DNA from: Oryzias latipes
Taxonomy: Eukaryota; Chordata; Actinopteri; Beloniformes; Adrianichthyidae
DNA: 64,000 nucleotides
Assembly (NCBI RefSeq): GCF_002234675.1
Contig: NC_019877.2
Span: forward strand, 1,812,041-1,876,040
Reading direction: 5' to 3'
Made by a program: the position numbers and the translations under genes
Notes under the pieces: generated by a model
The model's input: the letters and a program-made list of their open reading frames with translations, nothing else
Databases searched by the model: none
What the model was told of the DNA's origin: nothing
Shown here: positions 44,701 through 54,530 of the stretch, one piece after another
How positions within the stretch are numbered: the first letter of the stretch is position 1
How the letters are laid out: the number at the start of each line of letters is the position of its first letter

Positions 44701-47700
44701 AAATGCGACCGTTTTAGCTGCAAACAGCTGCCTGGAGGCAGCAGTCTGAGGCTTGTGCAGCTAATTTAAGGCTCTTTAGGAGACCACAATGCCGTCTGAC
44801 AGGAGAACAAATGGAGTTTACACATGAAACCGTCATCAGATTCTTTTATTCCTTCATTTCTATGACGTTTGGATGAGTTCCTGTTCTCTTTTGTCTCCAC
44901 ACCGTTGGTTTTTGCCCTCCAGGGTGCTTCTTTCCCTAACTGCGTTTTGGAAGACGGGACTGGATTTTCTCCAGAAACCTGTCCGTCTGCTCCTCCAAGA
45001 AGATGCTGGAGAAGACGTGGAGTTTAGGATTAGCTGTTGGTGCGGTCGACCCATGATCGTAAGGTTGCAGGTTCGATTCCCGCCTTGCATGCCCATGAGT
45101 CAAGACACTGAACCCCACCTTGCCTCTGGTGGTAGGCGGGTGCCTGTGTTCTGCAGCAGAGCCGCCACCAGTGTGTGAATGTGTGAGTGACTGGGTCAGT
45201 GACTGGGTCAGTGACTGGGTCAGTGACTGGGTCAGCGTTTTGGGCCTTTTAGGTAGAAAAGAATACGCCATTTACCATTCTGATGGACGCCACGACCACA
45301 GACATTGCTTTCACGTGAACTAATCATCTGGTTTTCACTCTTTAAAAGTCTGAGGTTCAAATCTGTAAGGAAGACCAGGTAGAAGCAAAGATTTCTCTCT
45401 CTCATCTTATTGTTTTATACTTCCTTCTCGCTGAAACTGTTGAGCTCCAAGTTCCTTTTTAGATTTTAGTCTCGGTGGATTTTCTCTTTTTCCATTTCTT
45501 TTATGCTTTCTGTCTTTCTTCTGCTGCTTCTATCGAGGCTTTGGGATGATTCATGAGAACCTAAATTAGCTTTATTCCACTGAAACGGTCATTTTAAACT
45601 GCATTTCCTCTCTAGAATGACATCATTTCCAGGCTGACAGGAAGAGATTCTCTCTTAACATTAAAAAAAGACAGAATTCTTCCTGAGGACCCTAAGAAGA
45701 AGCTGAATTACAAAAAAAGGAAGTTCCAACCAGAAAAAACACAGGAACATGAATTTAAAAGATTCAACATAAAGTTTAAAATGAGGAGAAGCTTTTTCCT
45801 TTTCTCTTTAAAGGTTTTTCGCCGACCATATTTGGCTCTGTGGGCGTGTTCTTCAGATAGGAAGTTTGTCTTTTTAGTTCTTTTTTTACTATTTATTTTT
45901 ATTTATGATTTAGTTACCTTACATAAAACAACATAAACATTACCAAGAGTAACAATAATCATTACCAAACATAAAACATATTTAGAACATTATAGTAAAA
46001 GAAAAAAAACATAATAAACACACATGTATAAATAGTATAGTATAATTTTTTTTCCTTTCCTCTTTCCTTTTTTATTCTCTAAATAAAAAAAAAAATCCAA
46101 ATACTTTAAAAACTAGGGTTTTCATTAAGTTTATATATTCTTAACAAAACCAGATTATTTTGAGCCATTCTTCTTTTTCACATAAATTGAGTGACTGAAA
46201 ATAAAAACAGAGCTATTTATGAAAAGTATTAAAAAGTGGTTTGGTCAAAACTTTCCTTGCAATGTCTGGACATTAAGAACAATAGTTTCTAGTCTATTAG
46301 ATACTGTTTTTCTACCCCAAATGAAGCATTTTTGAGCTGGAACAGCGTCTTTTTAGTTCTAGTAGCTGTAAATCTGTCCTGAGAGGATTGTTCGGCTCAC
46401 CTTCCATGACCGCCACGGGTCCAGGAGCCGCTGGTTCCTCTGGACCGGTCCAGACCTCTGTGGGCGCAGCAGTTCCTCAGACCTTAGTCCCCGTGGAACA
46501 TGCTGCATGCGTGGTTCAGGCCTGACTCACGTCTGCGTTTGTGCTGAGCGGGCCGCCCCCCTGCACCCGTTTGGGTCTTCAGGGTGATTCAGAACTTCCT
46601 GGGGTTTTGGGTGGAGCCGCTGTGTGGTCACTCACAGCTCAGAAAATAGGATTTTCCTACGAAAAGCCCACTTATTATTTTTTCTTTTTCTTTTGTGAAG
46701 TGAGGGATTCAGACGATGAACCTCAGGTTTTCAGGACAGTCTGGATTTAAAGTCCCTCTCTGATCATCTTCTGATCTATTTCCAAAGCGTTCCCAGTGGT
46801 CATTTATTCATTATGATGATTCTGTTTTTTTTAGCAGAAATCCCCAAACCCCGTGTGTGTTTTTTTAGGACATAGTTCCTGCAGAGCGGCAGGAGTTCAT
46901 TAGAAATTCACCTCTGCAAGTGGACGCTTCAGAAAGGGCGGGGCAGGGAGCTTGTGACCCCGCCCAGCGACATTTTCCGCACAAATACGATCTTTTCCAA
47001 ATGACATTTTTTCTTGATTAGTAACAATTTGAATCTAAATTTTCTTTGTAAACGTCCAACCTGTTAACCACAGTGTTTTCCACATGGGGGGGGGGCTTTA
47101 CGTGGATCAGTGGCTCTTTGTTTGAGGGTGACGGGTTCTGCGTTTGAAAATGAACTCTGACGTCACACGCATCTTTGGCGTGTTGCAGAACATTTGCTTC
47201 AACCCTAACGGATCCAACGCGGGGTTAATATCTGGTTTATTACTGCGATTGGAAACGGAAAACTGCTCCAGTATGAGAGTCTTCCGTAATCCAAAGTTCT
47301 CACTCTAAGAGCACACAAAAAAGTAAAAAGCCTCTTCATTCGTTCTTCCTTATTTTTAATGCTAATGATGGCTAGCAAACCAAATTCCACTGCAAAAAAT
47401 GCACCAAACTTTGATTTTTTTTTTTTATCAATCCAGTCTTCAGGCCTTACTGCTCATCCATCAACTGATGCTTCACCTTAATTCGCTCTGATGACCACAT
47501 CTAGCCGTGAACGACCTTCTTTCCAAAACACAAAGCTAGATGCATGAACCTCATTTGGCTCCAATCAAATTCTAAAAGCACAATATGAATCTACTGCAAG
47601 ATAAAACAAATAGATTTGGAGCCAGAGCAGTTCAGCGTGTCACCACCAGGCGGTTGGTTATCAAACCTTGTTCGCTCTCCATTTGTCAAAACCTCACAAC

Positions 47701-50700
47701 GGAAGTGAACTTTGAAAGTTTTGATGTCCCCATGGAGATAAATCCTAAACTTTACTATTTATTTGAAAATGAAGGTAAAAAGGGGGCGTGGCTTTTAGAT
47801 AGCACACAAATCCTCGGCCCTTCCTCAGAACTGTTTTTTCCACCTTCATGCCCATTTTTGGTCGTTTAGGATCATCAAACGGTGTCAAATCCAACCTGGA
47901 CAAAGTCGTGAGATGGATGCTGACGCGGCATCCACACACACTGATCGTCCTGAAGACCAAGAGATGCAGAAGTCAGGATTCAGCCCGAGGATGACTCCAC
48001 AAGGCGACGCCTCGTTCACAGCTCTACAGCTGCATGGACATGGAACATTTGAAGTGCTAAACCCGCATTCTTGGGCACGCTTTCAGCCAATGGTTTCACA
48101 CCGGGCAAGCAGGGAGGGGCTTCTTTTTCTAATGTTTATTAGTCAAACTTAACGATTTGGGCAGTAAAACAGAAACGGTTCCGTTCTTTGGTAGCGTCGT
48201 TGAAATGGCAGATATGGTTTTGTATCACGTCAGGAGAGAGGCCTGGAAAAAAAATAATGCAGACGTCGCCGCATTTGGGTTCACCAGATTAACCAAATCC
48301 ATACGTCTCTGCCGAATCAGAGTCCCTGATTGGTCAAAGTGCAAACGGGCTTCACTTGCGACGCGCATGTTGTACGTAGAGCCTGAAACACTTTTTCCGT
48401 AACGTTTTTATCGTGGAAGCTGGAAATGCACGTTTACAAAAACGCTGGTGGCTTGAAGGCGTGTTCCCGATGGCGATGTGACCGTAGCTGAACAGGACGT
48501 GTGGATCACCTCCCAACCGATGACAACCTCTGATCAGAAGCCTGAGCTCTGGTGGCGCCTCGCAGCTCTTCGCGTCTCAGTGTTGTCTTTCACAGATGGG
48601 GGTCTGTCGCTGTTTTAAATCCTATCGGTTTAAAGCCGACCAGCCTGCCGGAGGGCCCGACGCGTGAATGTCCCACTGCAAACTCATGGGTCCCATGACC
48701 GGCTTTTGTCACAAAACAATCGGTTTGCTGTTGAATTCCTCCACAACTCTTTGCCTTCACCAGCAAACGTTGTGGTGTGAACGACGCCGCTGTACAGAAG
48801 AACGTTGGCATCCGGCTGAATCTGAGCCCACCATCCACCCCGCACCCCGCCCATGTGTGGCTAGAATTAGACCAAACACTTTAATGATGGAGCTTTTATT
48901 GTGAAGTCTTCCTGCGTCTGCTCTCACGTGAATCTCTTGTTTCCATGTCAATAAACGCAGCAAAAGCAGAGGACCTCAACGTGATTTATAGCAGTTGAGC
49001 TCCGGCGGCCCAGAGACACGTTTACATTCAAGATACGACAACAAATCCCAGTACAAATGAACGAATACTGACACACAACAGCAAAACACATAAATACATG
49101 AAAACAGTCCCAAAGCATTTTTTTATACACAATGTTCAGCAAGGTAAAGTTTCTGGGTCAGTTCAGTTATTAAGGGTATTCCCTGGCAAGCCGGCTTAAC
49201 AGAAAGAGAATACCCTCAATACCGGAAGTGAACTGAAGCGTTAAGTGACCGGAAGTCTCGTGGAAGTGGCGTGGTCGCGCAGCCGACCAGGATCGGATTG
49301 GACTGCATCCAGTTAAGAAAATTCGTAAAGATTTCAAATGTTTCCTTAGCTTTCAGTTTTAGTCTGTTTTGATGAACACAGCTGTCTTGAAGCGGCGACC
49401 GGTTGCCTCGTCCAAACGCGAACAAAGACCACAGAGTTCATATTCACACTGAGCTGTTTGGTACCGACCTGAGCTCTGAAAATTCACACACTATCCAGCA
49501 GATAATGAAGCAATTAAGAAATTTAAAAACACAAACGCCACAAATTTGTAGACGTGTGAACAAAAAAAAAACATTAGAAGTGTCTTGTTCCAAATTTGTT
49601 TTGGTTTTGTTTTTTCTCCGGGGTGTCTAAGTCTACAATTATCGAATCCAGTGCCCTTAAAATTTCCCAGAATTCTCTGTGAAAAACCAGCGTGAATCAA
49701 TGTTTCACTAGATGAAGTCAATTCAGTCAACTTTTTTTTTTTTTTGGCGATGCGGACGCCGCCATGTTGGAGCCAAACGATGTCAGTAAGTATGTGATTG
49801 GTCCAAGTCGGTGAGAGTCCCGTCTCTACGGTAACCACTCTCCTCAATCAGGAGTGAACTTGCTGGAAGCCCAACCCCCAGCCACTTGGAAGCGGGCCAC
49901 TCAAGATCTGTCGAATGCTCTCAAAGGTGGATGTGGGTAGCCAGCAGGCTCCGCCCACTTATAATTGTGACATCTGATTGGTCAGTTTCGTAGTTTTGTT
50001 GAATTTCCCTCCATCCGGATGTTTGAAGACCGTCATTCCTAATTTGAATTCTCAATAAGCTGCGTTCACAAAAACACAAACCCTCAAAATAAAATGTTTG
50101 CACTGAAATCAACCGTTCCTGAGCTGTTCTTGAAAATTCATCGACTTCCCCGCGCATCATTACATCCAGGTCTCCCTGGATGTCATTACATCACCCCCCA
50201 CAAGTGGCTCAATCGCACGCTCCTTGGTTCTCCTTCTGTTCCTGTTTGACCTGTTCTGACCCGGCCCAGCGTGACCCGCCTATTCATGCGCCTCGTGCAG
50301 CCAACGGGCTGCTGTCAGTGAGCATCATGCACCAATGGACAAGCGGCTGCAGAAGCAGCTACATTTATATTTACAATTCACGTATGGATGAATATTCTTC
50401 CAAATCTCTGCAGGATTTCAGCGACATCCTCAGTCAGTTTCTTTCCTCCTCAGCCAGATCCGTCTTAATTATTGCATAGAGGAGGCACACGTGCATGCTC
50501 ACGGCGTGCACGAGCCGGCAGCTGACGGCAGCCCGGGGATGTTGAGCGCCGCAGCGCTGAAACCAGAGATGCTCCCGGCTCCGACCCGCAGCAGCTGTGG
50601 GGAAACGCCAGTGCGGCTCAGAGGATGGAGCGTCCGCTGAGCAGCAGCAGTTCTGACGGATCAGAGACGTGAAAAAAAAAACAACCTTATTCCGTCTGCA

Positions 50701-50804
50701 TCACCTCCCGCAGCCTCGGGGGACCCGTTACCATGGAGACGAGGAGGATGCAGAAACTCACCTCTCCGGGTCTGTCTGATCTTCGGGCTCAGCATGGTCG
50801 TCAT
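28811..50804 (-). CDS. arhgap22: arhgap22, complete; PH-RhoGAP-coiled-coil protein
   Basis: Ten exons (50804-50762, 44035-43836, 42012-41925, 33988-33860, 31838-31631, 31546-31414, 31333-31260, 30529-30408, 30297-29289, 29033-28811) join in frame to 742 residues (human about 700). Residues 40-150 are a PH domain ([34 protein letters not shown]). Residues 160-345 are a RhoGAP domain: GLFRMPG with arginine finger R198, [11 protein letters not shown], and [13 protein letters not shown]. Residues 645-735 form a coiled coil ([27 protein letters not shown]). The middle is Ser-rich and keeps [15 protein letters not shown], which marks ARHGAP22 rather than ARHGAP24. The family member ARHGAP22 is a Rac-directed GAP that dampens Rac at membranes and counters lamellipodia. 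It faces mapk8 tail to tail. Confidence 0.95.
29289..30297 (-). CDS. arhgap22: arhgap22 exon 9 (large, end of GAP and Ser-rich linker)
   Basis: [20 protein letters not shown] finishes the GAP domain; a low-complexity Ser/Pro region follows with [24 protein letters not shown] and [15 protein letters not shown]. Donor CAGAA/GTAAGT, phase 2. The open frame reading on the opposite strand here is a shadow. Confidence 0.95.
30408..30529 (-). CDS. arhgap22: arhgap22 exon 8
   Basis: [20 protein letters not shown], then [20 protein letters not shown]. Contains the GAP-domain Asn (N318) of VFGPN. Acceptor TGTGTCCTTAG, donor GAAG/GTAGAC. Confidence 0.95.
30530..31259 (-). other. arhgap22: arhgap22 intron 7
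   Basis: 730-bp intron; no gene, RNA or repeat recognised. Confidence 0.6.
31260..31333 (-). CDS. arhgap22: arhgap22 exon 7
   Basis: [24 protein letters not shown], between TTACCTTAG and GTATGT. Too short to be prominent as an open frame; found by homology and phase (0 in, 2 out). Confidence 0.92.
31414..31546 (-). CDS. arhgap22: arhgap22 exon 6
   Basis: [40 protein letters not shown] and NEEE; the [11 protein letters not shown] block is a GAP signature. Donor GAG/GTTTGT. Confidence 0.95.
31631..31838 (-). CDS. arhgap22: arhgap22 exon 5 (arginine finger)
   Basis: [40 protein letters not shown] and [13 protein letters not shown]. Begins at phase 1, so it accepts exon 4 and either candidate internal first exon. 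Confidence 0.95.
32369..32516 (-). CDS. arhgap22: Candidate alternative first exon of arhgap22 (Cys-rich)
   Basis: Minus-strand open frame from ATG 32516 reads [15 protein letters not shown], then [19 protein letters not shown] and DCCSPST, ending ACAG/GTAACC at phase 1, exactly what exon 5 needs. A CTG/GCC-rich, CpG-containing stretch lies just upstream (32560-32720), as for a promoter. The result would be a PH-less GAP, like the short ARHGAP24 isoforms that start immediately before IFGQ. Unproven. Confidence 0.35.
32590..32650. repeat. GCA/GCC trinucleotide-rich tract
   Basis: Imperfect GCAGCAGCA and GCCGCTGCCGCT repeats; open frames through it yield poly-Ala, poly-Leu or Gln-rich strings that I do not regard as protein. 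Confidence 0.6.
32721..33859 (-). other. arhgap22: arhgap22 intron 4, upper part
   Basis: AT-rich with a G-run near 32990. No exon or repeat recognised. Confidence 0.5.
33860..33988 (-). CDS. arhgap22: arhgap22 exon 4 (end of PH domain)
   Basis: [20 protein letters not shown], then [20 protein letters not shown]. The Trp of DDWVKAIRR is the invariant PH C-terminal helix Trp. Phase 1 in and out. Confidence 0.95.
35682..35753. repeat. (TA)n microsatellite, about 36 units
   Basis: Uninterrupted TA dinucleotides. Confidence 0.98.
36136..36160. repeat. (AAC)n microsatellite
   Basis: Eight or so AAC units following AGCAGCAGC at about 36101. Confidence 0.85.
36407..36451. repeat. (CATC)n microsatellite
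   Basis: Imperfect CATC tetramers. Confidence 0.85.
37644..37695 (-). CDS. arhgap22: Candidate alternative first exon of arhgap22 with N-terminal acylation motif
   Basis: Inside a CpG-rich patch (37560-37850), the minus strand has ATG at 37695 reading [17 protein letters not shown] and ending CAAG/GTAACG at phase 1. Both exon 4 and exon 5 accept phase 1, so it could encode an arhgap22 form with a new N-terminus. Met-Gly followed by Cys-Cys and a basic stretch is the classic pattern for N-myristoylation plus palmitoylation. Function and use are inferred from splice grammar only. Confidence 0.45.
38870..39115 (+). repeat. Dispersed repeat family B, copy 4
   Basis: GTGAGGGGCTGTAAGCTAAC, CAGTCCCGCCCACAAATCAG and AAAACAGATCAGAAGATGAT, in the order found at 13500-13800. 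Confidence 0.6.
39945..40745 (+). repeat. Dispersed repeat family E, copy 1, split by a SINE
   Basis: Starts GACATTATTATGGGATGGCC and resumes after the SINE at GCACCAGCTACAAAGG. The same unit follows uninterrupted at 40862-41470, and reversed at 56515-56950. It contains no recognised protein. Confidence 0.7.
40163..40436 (-). mobile_element. tRNA-derived SINE
   Basis: Read on the minus strand, it starts with a tRNA-like head (GTGCAGCGGTAGGGCGACCC as A-box region, GGTTCGATTCCCGCC as B box). The body contains TTGGGCAAGACACTGAACCC, then CA repeats and a tail with AAAGCGCT and TATATAAG. The homologue at 45032-45282 is in plus orientation. It interrupts family E copy 1. Confidence 0.75.
40862..41470 (+). 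repeat. Dispersed repeat family E, copy 2 (uninterrupted)
   Basis: Direct repeat of 39945-40745 minus the SINE: GACATTATTATGGGATGGCC, then GGACCAGCTACAGATG, GAAGTTGTAGATTTTG and a right end GTTGCTATGGAGATAAAACC. Confidence 0.7.
41925..42012 (-). CDS. arhgap22: arhgap22 exon 3 (PH middle)
   Basis: [29 protein letters not shown] plus one base, between CTGCGTTTCAG and GTGAGC. Short exon identified by match to the PH-domain segment that must lie between exons 2 and 4; phase 0 in, 1 out. Confidence 0.92.
42013..43835 (-). other. arhgap22: arhgap22 intron 2
   Basis: Contains long C and G runs (about 42608-42634 and 42739-42758) and, at 43178, CCAGGGGCGGAGCTTGACG, a possible transposon end. No exon seen. 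Confidence 0.55.
43836..44035 (-). CDS. arhgap22: arhgap22 exon 2 (PH start)
   Basis: [20 protein letters not shown], then [20 protein letters not shown] and [22 protein letters not shown]. Acceptor TTGTGTCCCCAG, donor CCGCAG/GTGCCA; the frame runs on into the intron but exon 3 supplies the proper PH continuation. Confidence 0.95.
45032..45282 (+). mobile_element. tRNA-derived SINE with internal 12-bp minisatellite
   Basis: GACCCATGATCGTAAGGTTG and CAGGTTCGATTCCCGCC match the head of the SINE at 40163-40436, and the end CGCCATTTACCATTC is the usual tail. The 5' part is shortened. A four-copy repeat GTGACTGGGTCA lies at 45187-45234. Confidence 0.72.
45187..45234 (+). repeat. 12-bp tandem repeat, four exact copies
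   Basis: Unit GTGACTGGGTCA. It replaces the short GTGTGAATG repeats usual at this place in the SINE. Confidence 0.95.
46740..46995. repeat. Dispersed repeat family B, copy 5
   Basis: CTATTTCCAAAGCGTTCCCA, GACATAGTTCCTGCAGAGCG and GGCAGGGAGCTTGTGACCCC match copies 2 and 3. Confidence 0.6.
47990..48620 (+). repeat. Dispersed repeat family F, copy 1
   Basis: AGTCCCTGATTGGTCAAAGT with AACCAAATCCAT upstream and TTGTACGTA and AACGTTTTTAT downstream; the same elements appear reversed at 54190-54470. Boundaries uncertain. Confidence 0.45.
49161..49233. repeat. Inverted repeat (hairpin) with 26-nt loop
   Basis: Arms GTTCAGTTATTAAGGGTATT and, on the other strand, GTTCACTTCCGGTATTGAGG followed by GTATTC. 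Imperfect pairing with a few extra bases in the right arm. Confidence 0.5.
49628..49715 (+). repeat. Dispersed repeat family C, copy 2 (partial)
   Basis: TCTACAATTATCGAATCCAG, then CCTTAAAATTTCCCAGAATT; directly followed by family D. Confidence 0.5.
49735..49975 (-). repeat. Dispersed repeat family D, copy 2
   Basis: GACGCCGCCATGTTGGAGCC, then CAGTAAGTATGTGATTGGTC: reverse complement of the core at 16950-17030. Confidence 0.55.
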
Positions 50805-51030
50805 GGCTCTCCTGTCCGCATGCTCCCCTCCTCGCGCCTCCCTCAGGCCGGCTCCTCCGCTTCTCCTCCCTCCGACCTTCTGCAGTGCGGCCGGCAGCGA
50901 GGGGGTTGGGTGAACAAGAGAGGGGAGGGGAGAGGAGGAGCTGGAGGGGGGAGGTACACCTCTCTCTTGTGAGCACACGCCCAGTGCCCTCCATCTCCTC
51001 CCTCCTGCATTATTCATGGCGTGGCGTTGG
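50480..51030 (-). promoter_or_regulatory. arhgap22: arhgap22 promoter and 5' UTR region
   Basis: GC- and CpG-rich stretch around the first coding exon, with purine-rich runs upstream (50920-50960). The start site cannot be fixed. Confidence 0.5.
50762..50804 (-). CDS. arhgap22: arhgap22 exon 1 (start codon)
   Basis: [14 protein letters not shown], ending GAGAG/GTGAGT at phase 1. Human ARHGAP22 starts MLSPKIRQ, so the second Met (50795) is an equally good start; the upstream Met adds three residues. Confidence 0.88.
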
Positions 51031-51886
51031 CTGATGGAGGTGAGCGCCGCCGCCGCTCAGAACGTCCACCAGATTCTCCGTTTTCCATCCAAGTAGTTAT
51101 TGTTTTTCTTCTGGGAGGTGCTTCCAGCCCAACGAGGCCGCAGAGATCCTCCACCTCCTTTCTGTAGTCACTAATTGGCCCCCACCTTGCTGGCTTTTCC
51201 TACATCCACCCCCCCACCACCTCCATCACAGAAACCTGGCGTTGATTTTTAATGAATATCAGAGAAACTGTTGGTTCTCCAGCAGATCAGTGGATGGTTT
51301 GGGTCATTTTTCTGCTGCAGAACCCACTATCTATGTTTCAAGCATATATCAACATTAGTGTCATTTCAATGGTAACAACTTGTTAACCAGATCCCACACG
51401 ATCACTCTCCCACCCCCATGCTTGGCTGTTATCTACAGTCCTGTAAGTTTGATGAAGGTCTAAGATCCTCCAGATGTTTCTCCAGAAGTCTCCTTCTTTT
51501 GTTTTGGTTGGTTCCTCCTGGAAGGTTCTCCATGTGTGGACGGTGGAACTCACAGTGTTTTTTTTACTTTTACTTCTTTTTAGCCTTTTTTGTGTTTTAT
51601 TCTCCATGGCAGCTCATGTTGAAACAATTTCTTGACAAAAACTAAAAAACTTTTTTACAGCCCCGTTGACCCCTGACCTCTGCTCATCATCTGGGCAGAG
51701 TTTGGTCCCCATGGAAAAACCATCGGAGGCGCTGCATGGCGAGGACGACACAGATATCCCAACCTGCCTTGCAGCACAGTAAGGCTGTGTGATAGCGGTC
51801 CACCGCAAGGCCATCAGAATCCTGAACTCCTGGAAATCCTGGAAAGGTTCATCCACGTTTTCTGTTGCTATTGACCTCGCAGATGC

Positions 51887-51979
51887 CATTCATTCATTCA
51901 TTCATTCATTCATTCATTCATTCATTCATTCATTCATTCATTCATTCATTCATTCATTCATTCATTCATCCATCCATCT
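51887..51979 (+). repeat. (CATT)n microsatellite
   Basis: About 20 CATT tetramers ending in CATC. GCAGATGCCATT stands at both sides (51879-51890 and 51991-52002, approximate). Confidence 0.95.
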
Positions 51980-53374
51980 TCTTCCTTGCAGATGCCATTT
52001 TGCACAAAATCTCCTGTATTAGTTGTTTTTATTTAAATCACATCTGGCTCATCGCCGCGCCTTCAATGTACCTTTGTGCTCCTGCTTTCACTGGGATGTC
52101 TGGACTTTATTTTATTTTTTTCCCTCTAATGCCATAATATAGATTCTGATGACATCTGATGAGCTCATTTTTGCTTCACCAAACATTGGAGAAAACCCCT
52201 CCAGACCAGAACATTCGGACCAAATGTTTCCCGTTTTAGAGATGTTTGGAAAACGGAATCAAAGGTTTAAGTTTAGCGATGAAACCAGAGCTGTCTGTGG
52301 GAGGTTCCTGATGGTTTAGTCCCTCGTCTTCAGCCCTGAACGTCCCACTATGGAGGGCGGCATCAAAGCCTGCAGCAGCTGTGCCCCCCGCCTGAACAGA
52401 GGATAATAGCTTCAGAGCTGTGCTGCAATTGAATCAGAGCTATCCTCACTTCAACCACAGCTGCTCGTGTTACAGGGGAGAAAGACACAGATGGGGGGGG
52501 GGGGGGGGGGCTGTGCCCACACATGACATGCATGCATTTGTGCACACGCCCACGCCACACAACAGGCTGTTAAAGTGAAAGAGCAAAAGGGAAAATGGAG
52601 CCAATCTGAAGCTGACAGTGGGGGGGTGATCAGCCAAGAATGAAATGATGGGGGGGGGACCAAATGATCTAATGTAAACATGCCAGAGGGCTGAGGAGGG
52701 GCAGCAGGAAGGAGCCGAGGCTGCCCCCCCCCCCAAGGGCGTGGCCCCTCGCTTCAGAATATCACCCACGGCGTCCTGGTGTTGTGTCAGCTGAGCGGGA
52801 AAAGGTCAGCGGGGGGGCGGTAGAGGGCCGCACCAACCCACAAGCCGACTTTGCCAAAGGAAACTCCAGCTGTGGTCTCCATCCGGACCCTTTTGTCCTC
52901 TGGTGCTCCTGTGGAAGGAGTTGAAATAAAGAGGGCGGAGCCTCAACGTCCCACTGTAGAAAGAGTCTCCTGATCCATCGATGGGAAAGACCCCCTGAAG
53001 TCGGAACACTTTGTTCTGGACCCTTTGGAATGCTTTGTTCTGGAAGACTGTTTGTCTTTGAGAGAAGACAAACATGTGGTTTGTTCCACAATTTGAACAT
53101 TGTTGAAAATCGAGGAACCTCGTTTACGGAGAACCGAAACCGGAACCTTTGGTTCCACAGGAACAGCCACTGTGGGAGGAGTGAATTTAGGGCGTGGTCA
53201 TGTGACCTACTGCTTCCTGTCATTTCTATATTTTGACAACACGGTCGTCCCCATCTCAACTAAGGACAGACTGATCACCTGTCAATCAAGAGGACACGCC
53301 CACTTGTCAAATATTAAATCCACAGAGGAAAAACAGGATTTGAAACTCCGTCATCCATGCCGGCATTCACGGGC

Positions 53375-53605
53375 AAGTCTGATCCAGGTCTGTTCTTGCT
53401 CTGATCCTGATCCAATCCTGGTCTGGTCCAGGTCCAATCCAAGTCTGACCCTTGCCTAATCTTTGACCCAAATCAGGGTCAAAATCTGGTTCTGATCTGG
53501 TCTTGGTCTGATCCAAGTCTGGACCTGGACCACATTTTCCAATCTTAGTCCAACCTTGGTCTGGTCCTGATTCGGTCCTGGTCAATCCTGGTCTGTTCTA
53601 CCGAT
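53375..53605. repeat. Degenerate tandem repeat, TGGTCTGGTCC-like
   Basis: Many variants of CTGGTC, CCAGGTC and GATCC; the minus-strand frame gives pseudo-repetitive DLDQT/GPDQ strings that are a by-product. Confidence 0.65.
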
Positions 53606-54189
53606 GGTCGATGGCTGTTTAATGCAAGTTTGATGAAGAGGGCGGGGCGACAGAAGCCCCTCCCAGCCCAATAGTCTGGTCTTTGTGAGGTCAGATGATG
53701 TCAACAGGGGTGATGCTGAGTCCCTCAGACGCCTCAGTCTTTAGAAAACCGCTCAAATATTGATGAGGATTAAATTTTCATAAAGTTGGGGGGAGCTGGG
53801 GGGGCCAGCAGGAGGTGTGACTGTTGACTTAGCATCATTTATTGATCACAGCTGACGGACAGAGGGGAGCGCCGGCTCTCAGCGCCGCCACCAGCTCTGC
53901 TAAGTAATTAAACCGACACTTTAACTCATGGTAACAAACCCCCCCCACAGGGTGCTAATTACACACATCCACCCTTTGTTGGTTAATTACCCTCCTCTGT
54001 GTATTTCAGACTCTGTTGGCTCTTGTCATGTTTAACTTTAGATGTTTCTGTCAGTGTTGACGTTCTGGTTTTGGGCTCTTCTGGTCCAGAATCTTCGGTG
54101 GAGTTTATTCTCAAGTTCATCTCCATGGAAGAAGAATCTGTGTGTTGATCATCTATTCTGCTTTTTTCACCCAAAAAAAACCAACGCGT

Positions 54190-54470
54190 TTTGGCATCCA
54201 ATGTTTTGAGCGTAAAACTATGAAAAGACGTTTTCTGAGAATGTTTGGTTCTACACGCCGTCTTAGGTTTGAAGCTCAGTTCACACCAGGCTCAGAAACG
54301 CGCGTTAAAGCGGACGCTTCCAATAAAACGTTGATGTAAACGCTCGGATACGCACACATCTGACTTCCACGCTCAAAACCTTTCGGGTTTTACGTACAAA
54401 TAATAAAACGTTGAAAGTTGAACTTTGACCAATCAGGGACTTGGATTTGGTAGTAACATCTTTTTAATTC
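54190..54470 (-). repeat. Dispersed repeat family F, copy 2
   Basis: Reverse complement holds AAGTCCCTGATTGGTCAAAG, as at 48330. Confidence 0.45.
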
Positions 54471-54530
54471 ATAGAAGTGCTAACCGTTTGAAAATTGATT
54501 GTGGAGGAGAAATTAATAATTGCAGTTTGT

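Larger units (their letters stand above)
44036..50761 (-). other. arhgap22: arhgap22 intron 1
   Basis: Repeat-rich 6.7-kb intron: SINE at 45032, A/T-rich stretch 45890-46320, family B (46740), family F (47990-48620), a hairpin (49161-49233), family C (49628) and family D (49735). No exon recognised. Confidence 0.6.

Noticed and set aside
51789-52137. Open frames with His-Ser-Phe-Ile repeats
   Set aside because: Translation of the (CATT)n array.
53367-53585. Repetitive DLDQT protein
   Set aside because: Arises from degenerate TGGTC/CCAGGTC tandem DNA; no start context or splice site.
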